A DNA stretch of 64,000 bases from Billgrantia lactosivorans (GTDB lineage: Bacteria > Pseudomonadota > Gammaproteobacteria > Pseudomonadales > Halomonadaceae), in contig NZ_QHGY01000001.1 in NCBI RefSeq assembly GCF_003254665.1, positions 1,116,001-1,180,000 on the forward strand. Reading direction: 5' to 3'. A model generated the notes under the pieces. That model worked only from the letters and a program-made list of their open reading frames with translations. It had not been told where the DNA came from and ran no database searches. The translations under genes and the position numbers were made by a program. Below are positions 1-7,697 of the stretch, in pieces (position 1 is the stretch's first letter; each line of letters starts with the position of its first letter).

Positions 1-38
1 AAGCGCCGCGACTCCTTCTTCAGGCGGCGCAGCCCGAC

Positions 39-1517
39 TTACAGCTCCCTGTACTCCTTCTCGAAGCGCTTGGCCTGCTTCTTGGAGACTCCGCCGAGCA
101 CGTCGATGGCATGGCGCAGCCGTGCCCGGGTCACGTCGGAACCGAGGATCGCCATGGCATCCATGACCGAGGTGCTGGCCGTGGAACCGGTCACGGCGAT
201 GAACACCGGCGCCAGGAAGTCCTTCATCTTGAGGCCGAAATGGCCCGCCAACGCCTTGACCTCGGCGAGCAGCGTCTCCTTGTGCCAGGCAGGCACCGCC
301 TCGAAGCGCCACACCAGGAACTGCAACAGCTTGAGCAGCTCCTCGCGGTCCAGCTTGACGGCCTCGAAATCCTCTTCGCGAATCGCGGGCACCCCGCCGA
401 AGAAATGGCCGGCCAGCGGCGCCACCTGGGACAGCGTCTCTACCCGGGTACGCACCTGGGGCAGGATCTGGCCGACATACTTCTCATTGAACGCCCACTC
501 CTTCAACGCCTCGAGGAAGGCCCGGTCGTCGAGGTCCTCACGGATATAGAGGCCGTTGAGCCAGGTCAGCTTCTCCAGGTCGAAGACCGGGCCGCCCAGC
601 GACACCCGCTGGATGTCGAAGTGGGCCATCATCTCGTCGAGGCTGAACTTCTCGCGCTCGTCGGGCATCGACCAGCCCATCCGCCCCAGGTAGTTGATCA
701 CCGCCTGGGGCAGGAAGCCCATGCGCCGGTAGTAGTTGATGGAGGTCGGGTTCTTGCGCTTGGAGAGCTTCGACTTGTCGGGATTGCGCAGAAGGGGCAT
801 GTGGCACAGTACCGGCATGTCCCAGCCGAAGTACTCGTAGAGCAGCTGGTGCTTGGGCGCCGAGTTGATCCACTCCTCCCCGCGCAGCACGTGGGTAATG
901 CCCATCAGATGATCGTCCACCACGTTGGCCAGATGGTAGGTGGGCATGCCGTCGGACTTGAGCAGCACCTGGGCGTCCACCTGCGCCCAGTCGACCTCGA
1001 TGGGGCCCCGCAGCATGTCGTCGATCACGCAGGTACCGCTGGTGGGCACCTTCATGCGTACCACGTAGGGCCAGCCTTCACGCTCACGCCGGGCTGCCTC
1101 CCCCTCCGGCAGCGCCAGGTCCGAGGGCTTGAGCGCCAGGTGCAGGCCGGAGGCCTTGCGCGCCTCGCGCAGCTCGTCGAGCTCCTCGCTGGTGCGGTAG
1201 CACTTGAAGGCATGCCCCGCCTCGATCAGCTGCCGGGCGTACTGGGCGTAGATATCGCCACGCTCGCTCTGCCGATAGGGGCCGTGCGGGCCACCCACGT
1301 CGGGCCCCTCGTCCCACTCGAGCCCCAGCCAGCGCAGCGAGTCGAGGATCATCTGCTCGGACTCCTGCGTGGAACGCACCCGGTCCGTGTCTTCGATGCG
1401 CAGGATGAACTGCCCGCCGTGCTGCCTCGCAAAGCAGAGATTGAACAACGCGATGTAGGCAGTTCCAACGTGCGGGTCGCCGGTGGGTGACGGCGCAATG
1501 CGAGTACGTACAGTCAT
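39..1517 (-). CDS. gltX: Glutamyl-tRNA synthetase
   Basis: Charges tRNA-Glu with glutamate in the cytoplasm; class I aminoacyl-tRNA synthetase of 492 aa, the usual length for gammaproteobacterial GltX. The N-terminus has the HIGH-type signature ([11 protein letters not shown], residues 9-19) and the second ATP-binding motif KLSKR at residues 250-254, so the enzyme looks complete and active. The C-terminal helical anticodon-binding part is present (to ...KEYREL). It stands alone on the minus strand, with the XRE-type regulator gene divergent on the other side of a 250-bp AT-richer gap. Identification is by direct family recognition. Confidence 0.98.
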   Translation of the reverse strand: MTVRTRIAPSPTGDPHVGTAYIALFNLCFARQHGGQFILRIEDTDRVRSTQESEQMILDSLRWLGLEWDEGPDVGGPHGPYRQSERGDIYAQYARQLIEAGHAFKCYRTSEELDELREARKASGLHLALKPSDLALPEGEAARREREGWPYVVRMKVPTSGTCVIDDMLRGPIEVDWAQVDAQVLLKSDGMPTYHLANVVDDHLMGITHVLRGEEWINSAPKHQLLYEYFGWDMPVLCHMPLLRNPDKSKLSKRKNPTSINYYRRMGFLPQAVINYLGRMGWSMPDEREKFSLDEMMAHFDIQRVSLGGPVFDLEKLTWLNGLYIREDLDDRAFLEALKEWAFNEKYVGQILPQVRTRVETLSQVAPLAGHFFGGVPAIREEDFEAVKLDREELLKLLQFLVWRFEAVPAWHKETLLAEVKALAGHFGLKMKDFLAPVFIAVTGSTASTSVMDAMAILGSDVTRARLRHAIDVLGGVSKKQAKRFEKEYREL

Positions 1518-1767
1518 GTCGTCCTATATCCAGTCGGGGTATGCATAGGGCGGCATTATACGCACCTGGCTCGGCGCAGACAGCCGCGCCAGCGCTTGGC
1601 TCGCGACAGGCGATGTGTCCCGACAGGCATAGAATGATTCTAATTTTCTGATGCAAGGCACTGACAAAGAAAAGTAAATTTATCGTTGAAGCGTTAAATT
1701 TGCACAGTTAACACAGATCATTGACTATCGCCCTACTTCGGTACCAACAGTCGCCAGGTTGATTGAA

Positions 1768-2364
1768 ATGGATGCATTGGGTGAAAGAATCAAGCACTTA
1801 CGATTGCAGGCAAACCTGAACAAGGCCGCGCTGGCAAGGAAGGTGGGGGTTTCCGATGTCACGATCTCGTACTGGGAGTCGGGTGCCATCAAGCAGATCG
1901 GCCACGAGAGGCTGGTGGCACTGGCAGACGCCCTCGGCTGTTCGCTGGCCCAGCTGCTCGAAGGCGAGGCAAGGTTGACACCGGCACCGCTCTACCTGCG
2001 CGGCCAGCCTCCTGTGCCATGGCTGGACCCCAATGCCAATCGTTTCATGATCTCCAATGAAATCCTGGCAGGCGTCGATTGGCAGGGTGAGTGCTACCTC
2101 GTCACCCCGGCGCCGGGAGAGCGGTTCGATTACCTCGATAGCGGCGATCTCGCTGCCTTCGGCCCCACGGAACGCTGCGACCAGCCTGGACGTTACCTGA
2201 TCGAAGGGGCCGGAGGGCTGTATATCGGCCAGCTCGAGCAGGGCGAGCGCGGCGAACTGCTGTTCAGCAGCGGAGCGGATGACACGGCGGTGCCGGTCCC
2301 GCTGGAGACGTCCGAGAGAGTCGTGGGAAGGCTGCTGGCTTGCTGGCGCATGGAGAGCGCCTGA
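1768..2364 (+). CDS. XRE-family HTH transcriptional regulator
   Basis: Putative DNA-binding regulator of 198 aa. Residues about 5-60 form a Cro/C1-type helix-turn-helix (NKAALARKVGVSDVTISYWE). The remaining 130 residues resemble the C-terminal half of phage-type repressors in layout, but no Ser-Lys peptidase dyad is visible, so self-cleavage is unlikely. The first possible start is a TTG at 1759; I prefer the ATG at 1768, although neither has a strong ribosome site. It is a single gene with no phage neighbours, so its target is unknown. Confidence 0.8.
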   Translation: MDALGERIKHLRLQANLNKAALARKVGVSDVTISYWESGAIKQIGHERLVALADALGCSLAQLLEGEARLTPAPLYLRGQPPVPWLDPNANRFMISNEILAGVDWQGECYLVTPAPGERFDYLDSGDLAAFGPTERCDQPGRYLIEGAGGLYIGQLEQGERGELLFSSGADDTAVPVPLETSERVVGRLLACWRMESA

Positions 2365-2376
2365 GGGCTACCACGC

Positions 2377-2982
2377 TCACTCGACTTCCAGCATTTCCAC
2401 CTGATCGGAGGCCCGGCGTGGCTCGCTGCCGATCAGGTAGCGACGCGAGTAGCTCGCCACCTGCCCCAGGCCATGACGGCCGTTTCGCACCAGCGGTCCC
2501 TCGAGGTGCTCGCCCTTGTCGCCGATCCGCTCTCGTACGGCGGCGGGCTGGACGCTGGCTTCCACCAGGTTGACGGTTATGGTGTAGCCACCGTCGGGAA
2601 GGCCGCTACCCGGCCCGAAGGGGCCCGCGGCAAAGCGCCGCCCCGCTACCGAGGTCCGCGATTGCCAGCGCACGCCGCTCAGCTCCCGCTCCATCACGAT
2701 CAGAAGCCGCGCGTCGTCGGGCAGATTGGTGTCCCCTTCGAGCATGAGCCGACGATCCTCGCGAAGCGTTGCCGACACGGCAATCTCCACCGATAGTGGC
2801 TCCACTGCGACCGGCGCCTCGGCCGCCCGGGTGGCGTCGGCAGACGGCTCCTGCCGCTCCTGCTGCTCCTGCTGTTGCTCTCCGTCCGTCCGGGGGGTCT
2901 GGGTGCCGTCGTCATCGCCACCGCAACCCGATAGCCACAGCACCGCCAACAGCCCTGCGCAGGAACGACGCCAAGCCCTCAT
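2377..2982 (-). CDS. Putative lipoprotein
   Basis: 201-aa protein of unknown function. The N-terminus is a lipoprotein signal peptide with a lipobox LSGC and the lipidated Cys at about residue 20, followed by Gly-Gly-Asp-Asp-Asp; an Asp/Asn-like residue directly after the Cys (the inner-membrane retention signal) is absent, so outer-membrane location is possible. A Gln/Glu-rich linker (about residues 30-55) is followed by a beta-rich domain. AGGAG precedes the ATG at the right distance. Its stop is only 12 bp from that of the XRE gene, in a convergent arrangement. Confidence 0.75.
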   Translation of the reverse strand: MRAWRRSCAGLLAVLWLSGCGGDDDGTQTPRTDGEQQQEQQERQEPSADATRAAEAPVAVEPLSVEIAVSATLREDRRLMLEGDTNLPDDARLLIVMERELSGVRWQSRTSVAGRRFAAGPFGPGSGLPDGGYTITVNLVEASVQPAAVRERIGDKGEHLEGPLVRNGRHGLGQVASYSRRYLIGSEPRRASDQVEMLEVE

Positions 2983-3053
2983 GCCCTTCTCCTGACCGAA
3001 AGTCGATCCCCTAGACTAGCATTGTGGCGGTCAGCACGTCCTGCCCGGGGCGG

Positions 3054-3386
3054 TCAGGGCTCCCCTTCCAGCTCGGCACAGTCGAGGCAGAGGGTGGCAT
3101 AGGGAATCGCTTCGAGTCGCCGGGGATCGATCGGCTCGCCGCAGCGTTCACACAGCTCGCCCTCCCCCTCCTCGATACGCTCGAGCGCATGCAGGACCTG
3201 CCTCAACTCCTCTTCGGCCTCCTCCTCGAGGGCATCGATCACGTCCTCGTTCTCGAGCTCGATGGCCTGCTCCTCCATGTCCCGATCGAGGGGGTTCTCC
3301 AGGCGCAACTTGTGGACCTTGTAGCGGTCAACCCGCTCGACCAGCTCATCGCGCAGCGCTTCCAGCTCGGCTTGACGATCTTGCAT
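3054..3386 (-). CDS. TraR/DksA-type zinc finger protein
   Basis: 110-aa small DksA-like protein. It has an acidic coiled-coil N-terminal part rich in Glu/Leu and a C-terminal four-cysteine zinc finger (CERCGEPID ... LCLDC). The family binds in the RNA polymerase secondary channel; here the short length and missing canonical DksA tip suggest a paralogue rather than the main DksA. The start at 3386 is chosen because GGAGG lies just upstream; the longer frame to 3455 has no such site. The unknown one-TM gene lies upstream on the same strand. Confidence 0.8.
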   Translation of the reverse strand: MQDRQAELEALRDELVERVDRYKVHKLRLENPLDRDMEEQAIELENEDVIDALEEEAEEELRQVLHALERIEEGEGELCERCGEPIDPRRLEAIPYATLCLDCAELEGEP

Positions 3387-3459
3387 GGGAAACCTCCGTT
3401 GGTGACGGCCCACTCCCTTGTAATAGCACAGCAGATCGTGCACCGGAGGCGACACGCTG

Positions 3460-4068
3460 TCAGGGGTTCGTCGTGCCGGCCTGGAAGACGAGGGGGTAGC
3501 GGCTCTCCTCGTAGGGCAGGCAGGGGAAGACCTGCTCGCCCAGCTGCATGAGCCGAGCGCTGATCTGCGAGCACTCCTCCACGCTCAGGAAGGGACCGAT
3601 GCGTTGCTCCTGGCCCCGCGCATGGAAGGCAAATTCATACAACCCCGGCTGCAAGCGCGTCTGCTCGCGCAGGCGATCGGCATAGGTATCGACCAGCGCG
3701 GCCGCGTCACTGAAGATGCCGCACAGGTTCTCATAGCGGGACAGGGTAAAGGAACGGGAACCGGTCGCCTCGCTCTCGTCCAGGTGCGTGAGCATCAGGC
3801 AGTAGTATTTCTTGTTGTCGAGAATGCTCAGCGAGCGCGTAAAGAGCTCATGGCTGATGCGCATGAGCTCGGCGGCATCCTCGCTGTAGGCGCCACTCTG
3901 CTCCTCGTATCGGGTCGTCTCCGGCTCCTGCCCGACGGCCATGTCGGTGTTCAGCCCGTGCGGCCAGAACAGTATCCATGCCATGAACGCCAGTATCGAG
4001 ACGATGGCGATGGTAGGACCTTTCTCGCCAAGAAATTCTGATCCTGCCTTCCTGGTTAGCGTGATCAT
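3460..4068 (-). CDS. Unknown protein with one N-terminal membrane segment
   Basis: Not recognised. 202 aa from the ATG at 4068, which has AGGAGA upstream; the longer frame upstream (to 4305) runs through a terminator and is not credible. Residues about 17-38 are one hydrophobic helix ending in WPHG, so the bulk (Glu-rich, several cysteines, ending in a QAGTTNP tail) is probably periplasmic. The first ten residues, MITLTRKAGS, resemble the start of CsrA (MLILTRRVGE), and the gene sits downstream of an array of CsrB-like RNAs; this may be chance. Confidence 0.6.
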   Translation of the reverse strand: MITLTRKAGSEFLGEKGPTIAIVSILAFMAWILFWPHGLNTDMAVGQEPETTRYEEQSGAYSEDAAELMRISHELFTRSLSILDNKKYYCLMLTHLDESEATGSRSFTLSRYENLCGIFSDAAALVDTYADRLREQTRLQPGLYEFAFHARGQEQRIGPFLSVEECSQISARLMQLGEQVFPCLPYEESRYPLVFQAGTTNP

Positions 4069-4188
4069 TCTTCTTCTCCTGCGTTGAGTCCCGGTCAGCT
4101 GCTGTCTGGCTTTCTCTTCCTCTCTTGCACTCCGCATTGAATGCTGATACCGAGCCCACCCGCGACCGCCTCGGCCCGTCCCGCGATG

Positions 4189-4216
4189 AAAAAGCCCCGC
4201 CGAGCGCCGGCCGGGG
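4189..4216 (-). terminator. Rho-independent terminator (leftward)
   Basis: On the minus strand a GC-rich hairpin (CCCCG ... CGGGG arms) is followed by TTTTT. It lies downstream of the first small RNA gene and before the one-TM protein gene, so it looks like a back-up terminator for transcription leaving the small RNA array. Confidence 0.6.
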
Positions 4217-4253
4217 ATCAGCTCGGCTGGGTTGTGGTCTTGCACGTCCCACA

Positions 4254-4352
4254 ACAAGAAAGCCCGGCCGTCAGGCCGAGCTTCGATCTCTGCATCCGCT
4301 GCCAAACACGACGGCCCTCCTGGCCGCTTCGTTCCGGCACGCTTCCCTGACC
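4254..4352 (-). ncRNA. CsrB/Rsm-like small RNA 1
   Basis: Predicted leftward transcript of about 100 nt. It carries four GGA motifs; the best is a textbook CsrA site, CGGCC-AGGAG-GGCCG, with GGA in the loop. It ends in a terminator hairpin (plus-strand 4262-4281, GCCCGGCC/GGCCGAGC arms) followed by a T-rich run. A -10-like CACGAT lies at 4358-4363, with no good -35 but a palindrome 21 bp upstream, as expected of an activator-dependent promoter. No protein frame with a ribosome site exists here. The role of titrating CsrA/RsmA is inferred from motif architecture. Confidence 0.65.
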
Positions 4353-4385
4353 CCGGTATCGTGACACTGTTCCTCGGCAGAAGAT

Positions 4386-4399
4386 TTAACCTGAGTTAA
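4386..4399 (-). promoter_or_regulatory. Palindromic upstream activating site of small RNA 1
   Basis: TTAACCTGAGTTAA has perfect 5-bp arms (TTAAC/GTTAA) and sits 22 bp from the proposed -10, overlapping the -35 position. The same motif occurs at matching distance in front of small RNAs 5 and 6, which supports a shared activator. Confidence 0.65.
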
Positions 4400-4493
4400 C
4401 CGAAATGACACGAATTTAATCGAAAAACCGGTCTTCCTGCATAATATGTAAACCAGCTGAAACCAAATCAGGCGTTCCGGATAGCCGAGGATC

Positions 4494-4645
4494 AGCAAAA
4501 AGAAAGCCCGGCACCAGGCCGGGCTTCAATTCTTGGTTCCTTTTCGGCTCACCATGACGACCCTGTCATGCATCCTTGGCGTCATCGAGCTTCCTCTGCT
4601 CGGTCTTCCCTCTTCCCCGCCTCCTTGCGAGATACGTGCAGCCTA
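4494..4645 (-). ncRNA. CsrB/Rsm-like small RNA 2
   Basis: Predicted leftward RNA ending in a strong terminator (GCCCGGC-ACCAG-GCCGGGC, plus-strand 4506-4524, then TTTCTTTTT). Six GGA motifs occur between 4525 and 4640, one in the loop of GAGC-AGAGGAA-GCTC. The block GGAAGACCGAG is also found in small RNAs 5 and 6, showing common descent. The 5' end is uncertain because I found neither the shared palindrome nor a good sigma70 promoter upstream; the start given is approximate. Confidence 0.6.
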
Positions 4646-4740
4646 ATGCCGGGGAAGGGGCAATGGCTAATGAGCATAATTCATCGTCCTTCTACAGACG
4701 AAAGCTTTTCACAATACCCTTTCCCTTTGCACCGACGAAG

Positions 4741-4780
4741 CAAGCCAAGCCAAGCCAAGCCAAGCCAAGCCAAGCCAAGC
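4741..4780. repeat. Pentanucleotide tandem repeat (CAAGC)8
   Basis: Eight perfect copies of CAAGC lie between small RNAs 2 and 3. Read on the minus strand the unit is GCTTG. It lies outside any credible protein gene. Such short-unit perfect repeats are prone to slipped-strand copy change, so length could vary between isolates. Confidence 0.95.
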
Positions 4781-4804
4781 GAACGATGCCAGTCGGCCAG
4801 CGAG

Positions 4805-5000
4805 GAAAAGCCCGGCCTTGCAGCCGGGCTCGGTCAGGCTCCTTCCACCCATCCTCGGCGTCCATTCCTCAAGTCCTTGAATACCGGACCATCCTGGTGC
4901 TTTCTTCCCTGCAGAGCCTCCCTGGCTCGAGCATGGAAAGCATGCCAGATGGGGCGAAGGAAAGCTGCCGCCTTCCTCCCTTCGCTGTGTAAGACATCGC
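4805..5000 (-). ncRNA. CsrB/Rsm-like small RNA 3
   Basis: Predicted leftward RNA with eleven GGA motifs, the most in the array. One is presented as GAGCC-AGGGA-GGCTC, a hairpin with GGA in the loop. The 3' end is a terminator (AGCCCGGC/GCCGGGCT arms at plus-strand 4809-4830, then TTTT). The 5' end is approximate, since no clear promoter was found; GGA motifs begin close to 4985. The protein frames across it have no ribosome site. Confidence 0.6.
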
Positions 5001-5168
5001 CGACAAGAGACGTAATACCGCGGCCATCCTCGGCCTCGACCACCTACAATCAAGCGCTAGTGGAGCGGAAGCACCTGCCCCCTATGCAGCAGCCACTCCC
5101 ATCGAGTTTCGCAAGATCAAGCGCAAGAAATGTGCATCGAGCGGACTCCACAACTCAAGACAATGTAC

Positions 5169-5349
5169 GAAAAAAGGACAACCCCCTCGCCTAGGGCAAG
5201 GGGGTTGACGAATTGCACCATGCTTCAACGCCGCTGGAACTCCCTGGCCATCCTGACCTCCTGTCTCGATCGGCCTTCCCTGTTCCTCCCGCTGGCCTTC
5301 CTGGCCGTCGAGGCTTCCTGCCTTCGAGGGCTTCCATGCCTCGCTTACA
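5169..5349 (-). ncRNA. CsrB/Rsm-like small RNA 4
   Basis: Predicted leftward RNA of about 180 nt with nine GGA motifs; several lie in hairpin loops such as GGCC-AGGAA-GGCC. It ends in the strongest terminator of the array: a 12-bp stem at plus-strand 5179-5207 followed by CCTTTTTT. Unlike the others it has a recognisable sigma70 promoter, TTGCTT (5377-5382) and TATTCT (5355-5360) with a 16-bp spacer. This different promoter suggests separate regulation from small RNAs 1, 5 and 6. Confidence 0.7.
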
Positions 5350-5354
5350 CCCTC

Positions 5355-5382
5355 AGAATAGTTTGGATTCTTCCTGAAGCAA
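5355..5382 (-). promoter_or_regulatory. Sigma70 promoter of small RNA 4
   Basis: Minus-strand -35 TTGCTT and -10 TATTCT separated by 16 bp; the predicted start is near 5349, just ahead of the first GGA motifs. Confidence 0.6.
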
Positions 5383-5496
5383 CACTCCCATGGAAAAGAA
5401 ACGTACCCCTGTGTAACGGAACGAAAGGCAGCGGCACGCCCGCTTTGCTTCGCCTCACTCGTTTCCTCCTGGCTGAGAAAATGCGTAGGCCTTGAC

Positions 5497-5628
5497 GAAA
5501 AAACCCGGCCTTTCGGCCGGGCTATGTCTGCGTCTCCCTACATCAACCTCAAGCATCCTGCTCGAGCATCCCTGGTGCGTGAGCCGTCCCTGACTCGGTC
5601 TTCCGTGCCGGGCTCTCCCTGCCCGATG
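5497..5628 (-). ncRNA. CsrB/Rsm-like small RNA 5
   Basis: Predicted leftward RNA of about 130 nt with six GGA motifs. The first is in CGGGC-AGGGAGA-GCCCG and another in AGCA-GGA-TGCT, both loop-presented. The terminator is CCCGGCC-TTTC-GGCCGGG followed by TTTTTT (plus-strand 5498-5521). It is closely related along its whole length to small RNA 6 beyond umuC, including promoter and upstream palindrome. -10-like CACAGT is at 5634-5639. Confidence 0.75.
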
Positions 5629-5661
5629 CCTACACTGTGACAGCTCAGCAACGGGGAGTTC

Positions 5662-5677
5662 CTTAACCTGAGATAAG
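5662..5677 (-). promoter_or_regulatory. Palindromic upstream activating site of small RNA 5
   Basis: CTTAACCTGAGATAAG, an imperfect palindrome 22 bp upstream of the -10 of small RNA 5. It matches the sites in front of small RNAs 1 and 6. Confidence 0.65.
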
Positions 5678-5772
5678 TCAGCGGCCATGCGTCCCCCTGC
5701 AGCAGAGCCCCGCCATCAGGCTAACTTGCATTAGCGCTTGCCTGTTGCCTGGAAGCGACGACATCGAGAATA

Positions 5773-5788
5773 CTGTACAAAAATACAG
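5773..5788 (+). promoter_or_regulatory. LexA (SOS) box of umuDC
   Basis: CTGTACAAAAATACAG fits the LexA consensus CTG-N10-CAG with the usual AT-rich core. It lies 20 bp upstream of the umuD start codon, where LexA would block transcription. Confidence 0.88.
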
Positions 5789-5807
5789 ATTCACAAAGGG
5801 ACTCCTC

Positions 5808-6248
5808 ATGACACCGGCAAACCCCACCCCGGCGCATCCCGAACCGCCAACGCTTGCGCTCCCCTATCCCCTCGCCCTGGGCCGCGCCGGGCTCTCGGGC
5901 TTCCCCAGCCCGGCACAGGACTACGAGGGCCGCACCCTCGACCTCAACGAACGGCTGGTCAAGCGCCCCTCGGCCACGTTCTTCATGAGCGTCACCGGCG
6001 ACAGCATGGAGCGCCTGGGTATCCACGAGGGCGACCTGCTGCTGGTCGACCGCTCGCTCGAGCCCCGCCCCGGGCACATCATCGTCGCCATGGTCGACGG
6101 CGAGATCACCGTCAAGCGCTACGAGCTGCGCGGAGAGGTACCGTGCCTCTGCTCGGGCAATCCACGCTACGCGCCGATCCCGCTGCTCGACATCGAGTGC
6201 CAGGTCTGGGGCGTGGTGCGCTCGGTCATCCACGAGTATCCGGTATGA
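5808..6248 (+). CDS. umuD: Translesion polymerase V subunit UmuD
   Basis: 146-aa SOS mutagenesis protein that, after RecA-stimulated self-cleavage, partners UmuC in polymerase V. Catalytic Ser66 (TGDSM) and Lys103 (GEITVKR) of the S24 peptidase fold are present. The cleavage site is Ser30-Gly31 (LSGFPSPAQDY), where E. coli has Cys-Gly. The start at 5808 is preferred to the upstream ATG at 5745, which lies before the LexA box. It overlaps umuC by 4 bp (ATGA), so the two are translationally coupled. Confidence 0.93.
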   Translation: MTPANPTPAHPEPPTLALPYPLALGRAGLSGFPSPAQDYEGRTLDLNERLVKRPSATFFMSVTGDSMERLGIHEGDLLLVDRSLEPRPGHIIVAMVDGEITVKRYELRGEVPCLCSGNPRYAPIPLLDIECQVWGVVRSVIHEYPV

Positions 6249-7531
6249 GCATGATCGGCCTGGTCGACTGCAACTCGTTCTACGTTTCGTGCGAGCGCGT
6301 GTTTCAGCCGCGGCTCATCGGCCTGCCGGTGGGCGTGATGTCGAACAACGACGGCTGCGTCATCGCGCTCTCCGCTGAGCTCAAGGCCCTCGGCATCGGC
6401 ATGGGCACGCCGGCGTTCGAACTTCAGCACCTGGTGCGCCAGGGCCGCATCCAGCTGCTGTCGAGCAACTACGAGCTCTACGGCGACATGTCGGCCCGGG
6501 TGCTGGCGGTGCTCGAGGAGTTCGCCCCGGCCGTCGAGCCCTATTCCATCGATGAGATGTTTGTGCGCCTCGACGGCTTCGCCCACGAACGGCTGCTCGC
6601 GCATGCTCGGCAGCTGCACTGCCGGGTGCGCCAGTACACCGGCATTCCCGTCTGCGTGGGCGTTGCTCCCTCTCGCACGCTGGCCAAGCTGGCCAATCGC
6701 GCGGCGAAGACGCTTCCCGCCTACGGTGGCGTATGCGTGCTCCAGCCTGGCAGTCTGGAAACGCGGACCCTGCTCAGAAAGTTCGCCCTGGGCGACGTGT
6801 GGGGCGTGGGGCGGCGGCTCGTCGAGCGCCTGGCCCTGATGGGCATCAAGAGCGCCTGGGATCTCGCCCAGGCCGACCCGAAGCGGATCCGGCGGCAATT
6901 CAGCGTCACCCTAGAGCGCACCGCCCTGGAGCTCCGGGGCATCAGCTGCATCGAGATGAACGACATCGACGAAGCCCGCCAGCGCATCATGACCAGCCGC
7001 AGCTTCGGCAAGCTGACCGACGACCTGGCCGAGATCCGCGAGGCCATGCGCCAGCACGGCCAGCGCGGCGCCGAGAAGCTGCGCCAACAGGGCAGCCTCG
7101 CCCGCGCGGTGCTGGTCTTTCTCAAGACCAACCCGTTTCGCACCGATCTGCCCCAGTATTCGCCCAGCCTGGCCGTCGAGCTGCCTCGCCCCACCGACGA
7201 CAGCCGCGAGATCCTGCACGCGGCCGGCATCGCCCTGCGTCGTATTCATCGCCCGGGCTTCCTGTACCAGAAGGGCGGCGTGATGCTGCTCGACCTGATC
7301 GACGCCAGCCGGCAGCAGCTCTCGCTGCTCGACACGCCCCTGAGCGAGGCCGAGCGCCAGCGCAGCGAGAAGCTGATGAGAGTGATGGACGCGCTGAACC
7401 AGCGGATGGGGCGCGGGACCCTCAAGCTCGGCACTCCCAGCCCGGGGGCCGCCTGGCATCTGCGCTGCGCGCACCGCACCCAGCGCTACTCGACCCGCTG
7501 GGAGGAGCTGCCCGCGGTCAGGGCGCTATAA
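6245..7531 (+). CDS. umuC: DNA polymerase V catalytic subunit UmuC
   Basis: 428-aa Y-family translesion polymerase. The N-terminus GLVDCNSFYVSCERVF carries the first catalytic Asp, and PYSIDEMFVRLDG carries the second acidic pair. A helix-hairpin-helix region (WGVGRRLVERL) and the little-finger domain follow, and the C-terminal DUF4113-type tail is present, so the length is normal. It is co-expressed with umuD from the LexA-controlled promoter. The stop lies 8 bp from the terminator hairpin of the oppositely transcribed small RNA 6. Confidence 0.96.
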   Translation: MSMIGLVDCNSFYVSCERVFQPRLIGLPVGVMSNNDGCVIALSAELKALGIGMGTPAFELQHLVRQGRIQLLSSNYELYGDMSARVLAVLEEFAPAVEPYSIDEMFVRLDGFAHERLLAHARQLHCRVRQYTGIPVCVGVAPSRTLAKLANRAAKTLPAYGGVCVLQPGSLETRTLLRKFALGDVWGVGRRLVERLALMGIKSAWDLAQADPKRIRRQFSVTLERTALELRGISCIEMNDIDEARQRIMTSRSFGKLTDDLAEIREAMRQHGQRGAEKLRQQGSLARAVLVFLKTNPFRTDLPQYSPSLAVELPRPTDDSREILHAAGIALRRIHRPGFLYQKGGVMLLDLIDASRQQLSLLDTPLSEAERQRSEKLMRVMDALNQRMGRGTLKLGTPSPGAAWHLRCAHRTQRYSTRWEELPAVRAL

Positions 7532-7534
7532 AGC

Positions 7535-7664
7535 GAAAAGCCCGGCCGTGAGGCCGGGCTGCATCTTCGCTTCCTTTCCACTTCCTCAGGCGTCCTGCCC
7601 GAGCATCCCTGGGACGTGAGCCTTCCATGTCTCGGTCTTCCTTGCCGGGCTCTCCTTGCCCGAT
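7535..7664 (-). ncRNA. CsrB/Rsm-like small RNA 6
   Basis: Predicted leftward RNA of about 130 nt, convergent with umuC. It has eight GGA motifs, including CGGGC-AAGGAGA-GCCCG, and a terminator AGCCCGGCC-GTGA-GGCCGGGCT (plus-strand 7539-7560) followed by TTTT. It shares most of its sequence with small RNA 5, about 2 kb away. -10-like CATAGT is at 7671-7676 with no good -35. The hairpin might also help end umuC transcripts but lacks a T-run in that direction. Confidence 0.75.
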
Positions 7665-7697
7665 AGGCACACTATGACAGCTCGCCGCCGACGGAAC

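Noticed and set aside
3..30. Inverted repeat GCGCCGC/GCGGCGC at the window start as gltX terminator
   Set aside because: 14-base loop and no T-run visible; it may equally lie in the next gene, which is cut off.
1629..1645. Fur-box-like AGAATGATTCT upstream of the XRE gene
   Set aside because: Only about half of a Fur consensus and no iron-related neighbour.
4430..4470. Extra small RNA start (TATTAT -10 and GGAAGACCGG)
   Set aside because: Resembles a fragment of the small RNA 5/6 core but has no terminator of its own and no clear -35; too short to call.
4741..4780. Possible CRISPR or integration repeat
   Set aside because: A plain 5-bp tandem repeat with no spacers and no cas genes or integrase nearby.
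4568..5495. Several 110-210-codon frames in the small RNA array
   Set aside because: They lack ribosome sites, cross terminators and show no protein-like composition; the GGA/hairpin pattern explains the region better.
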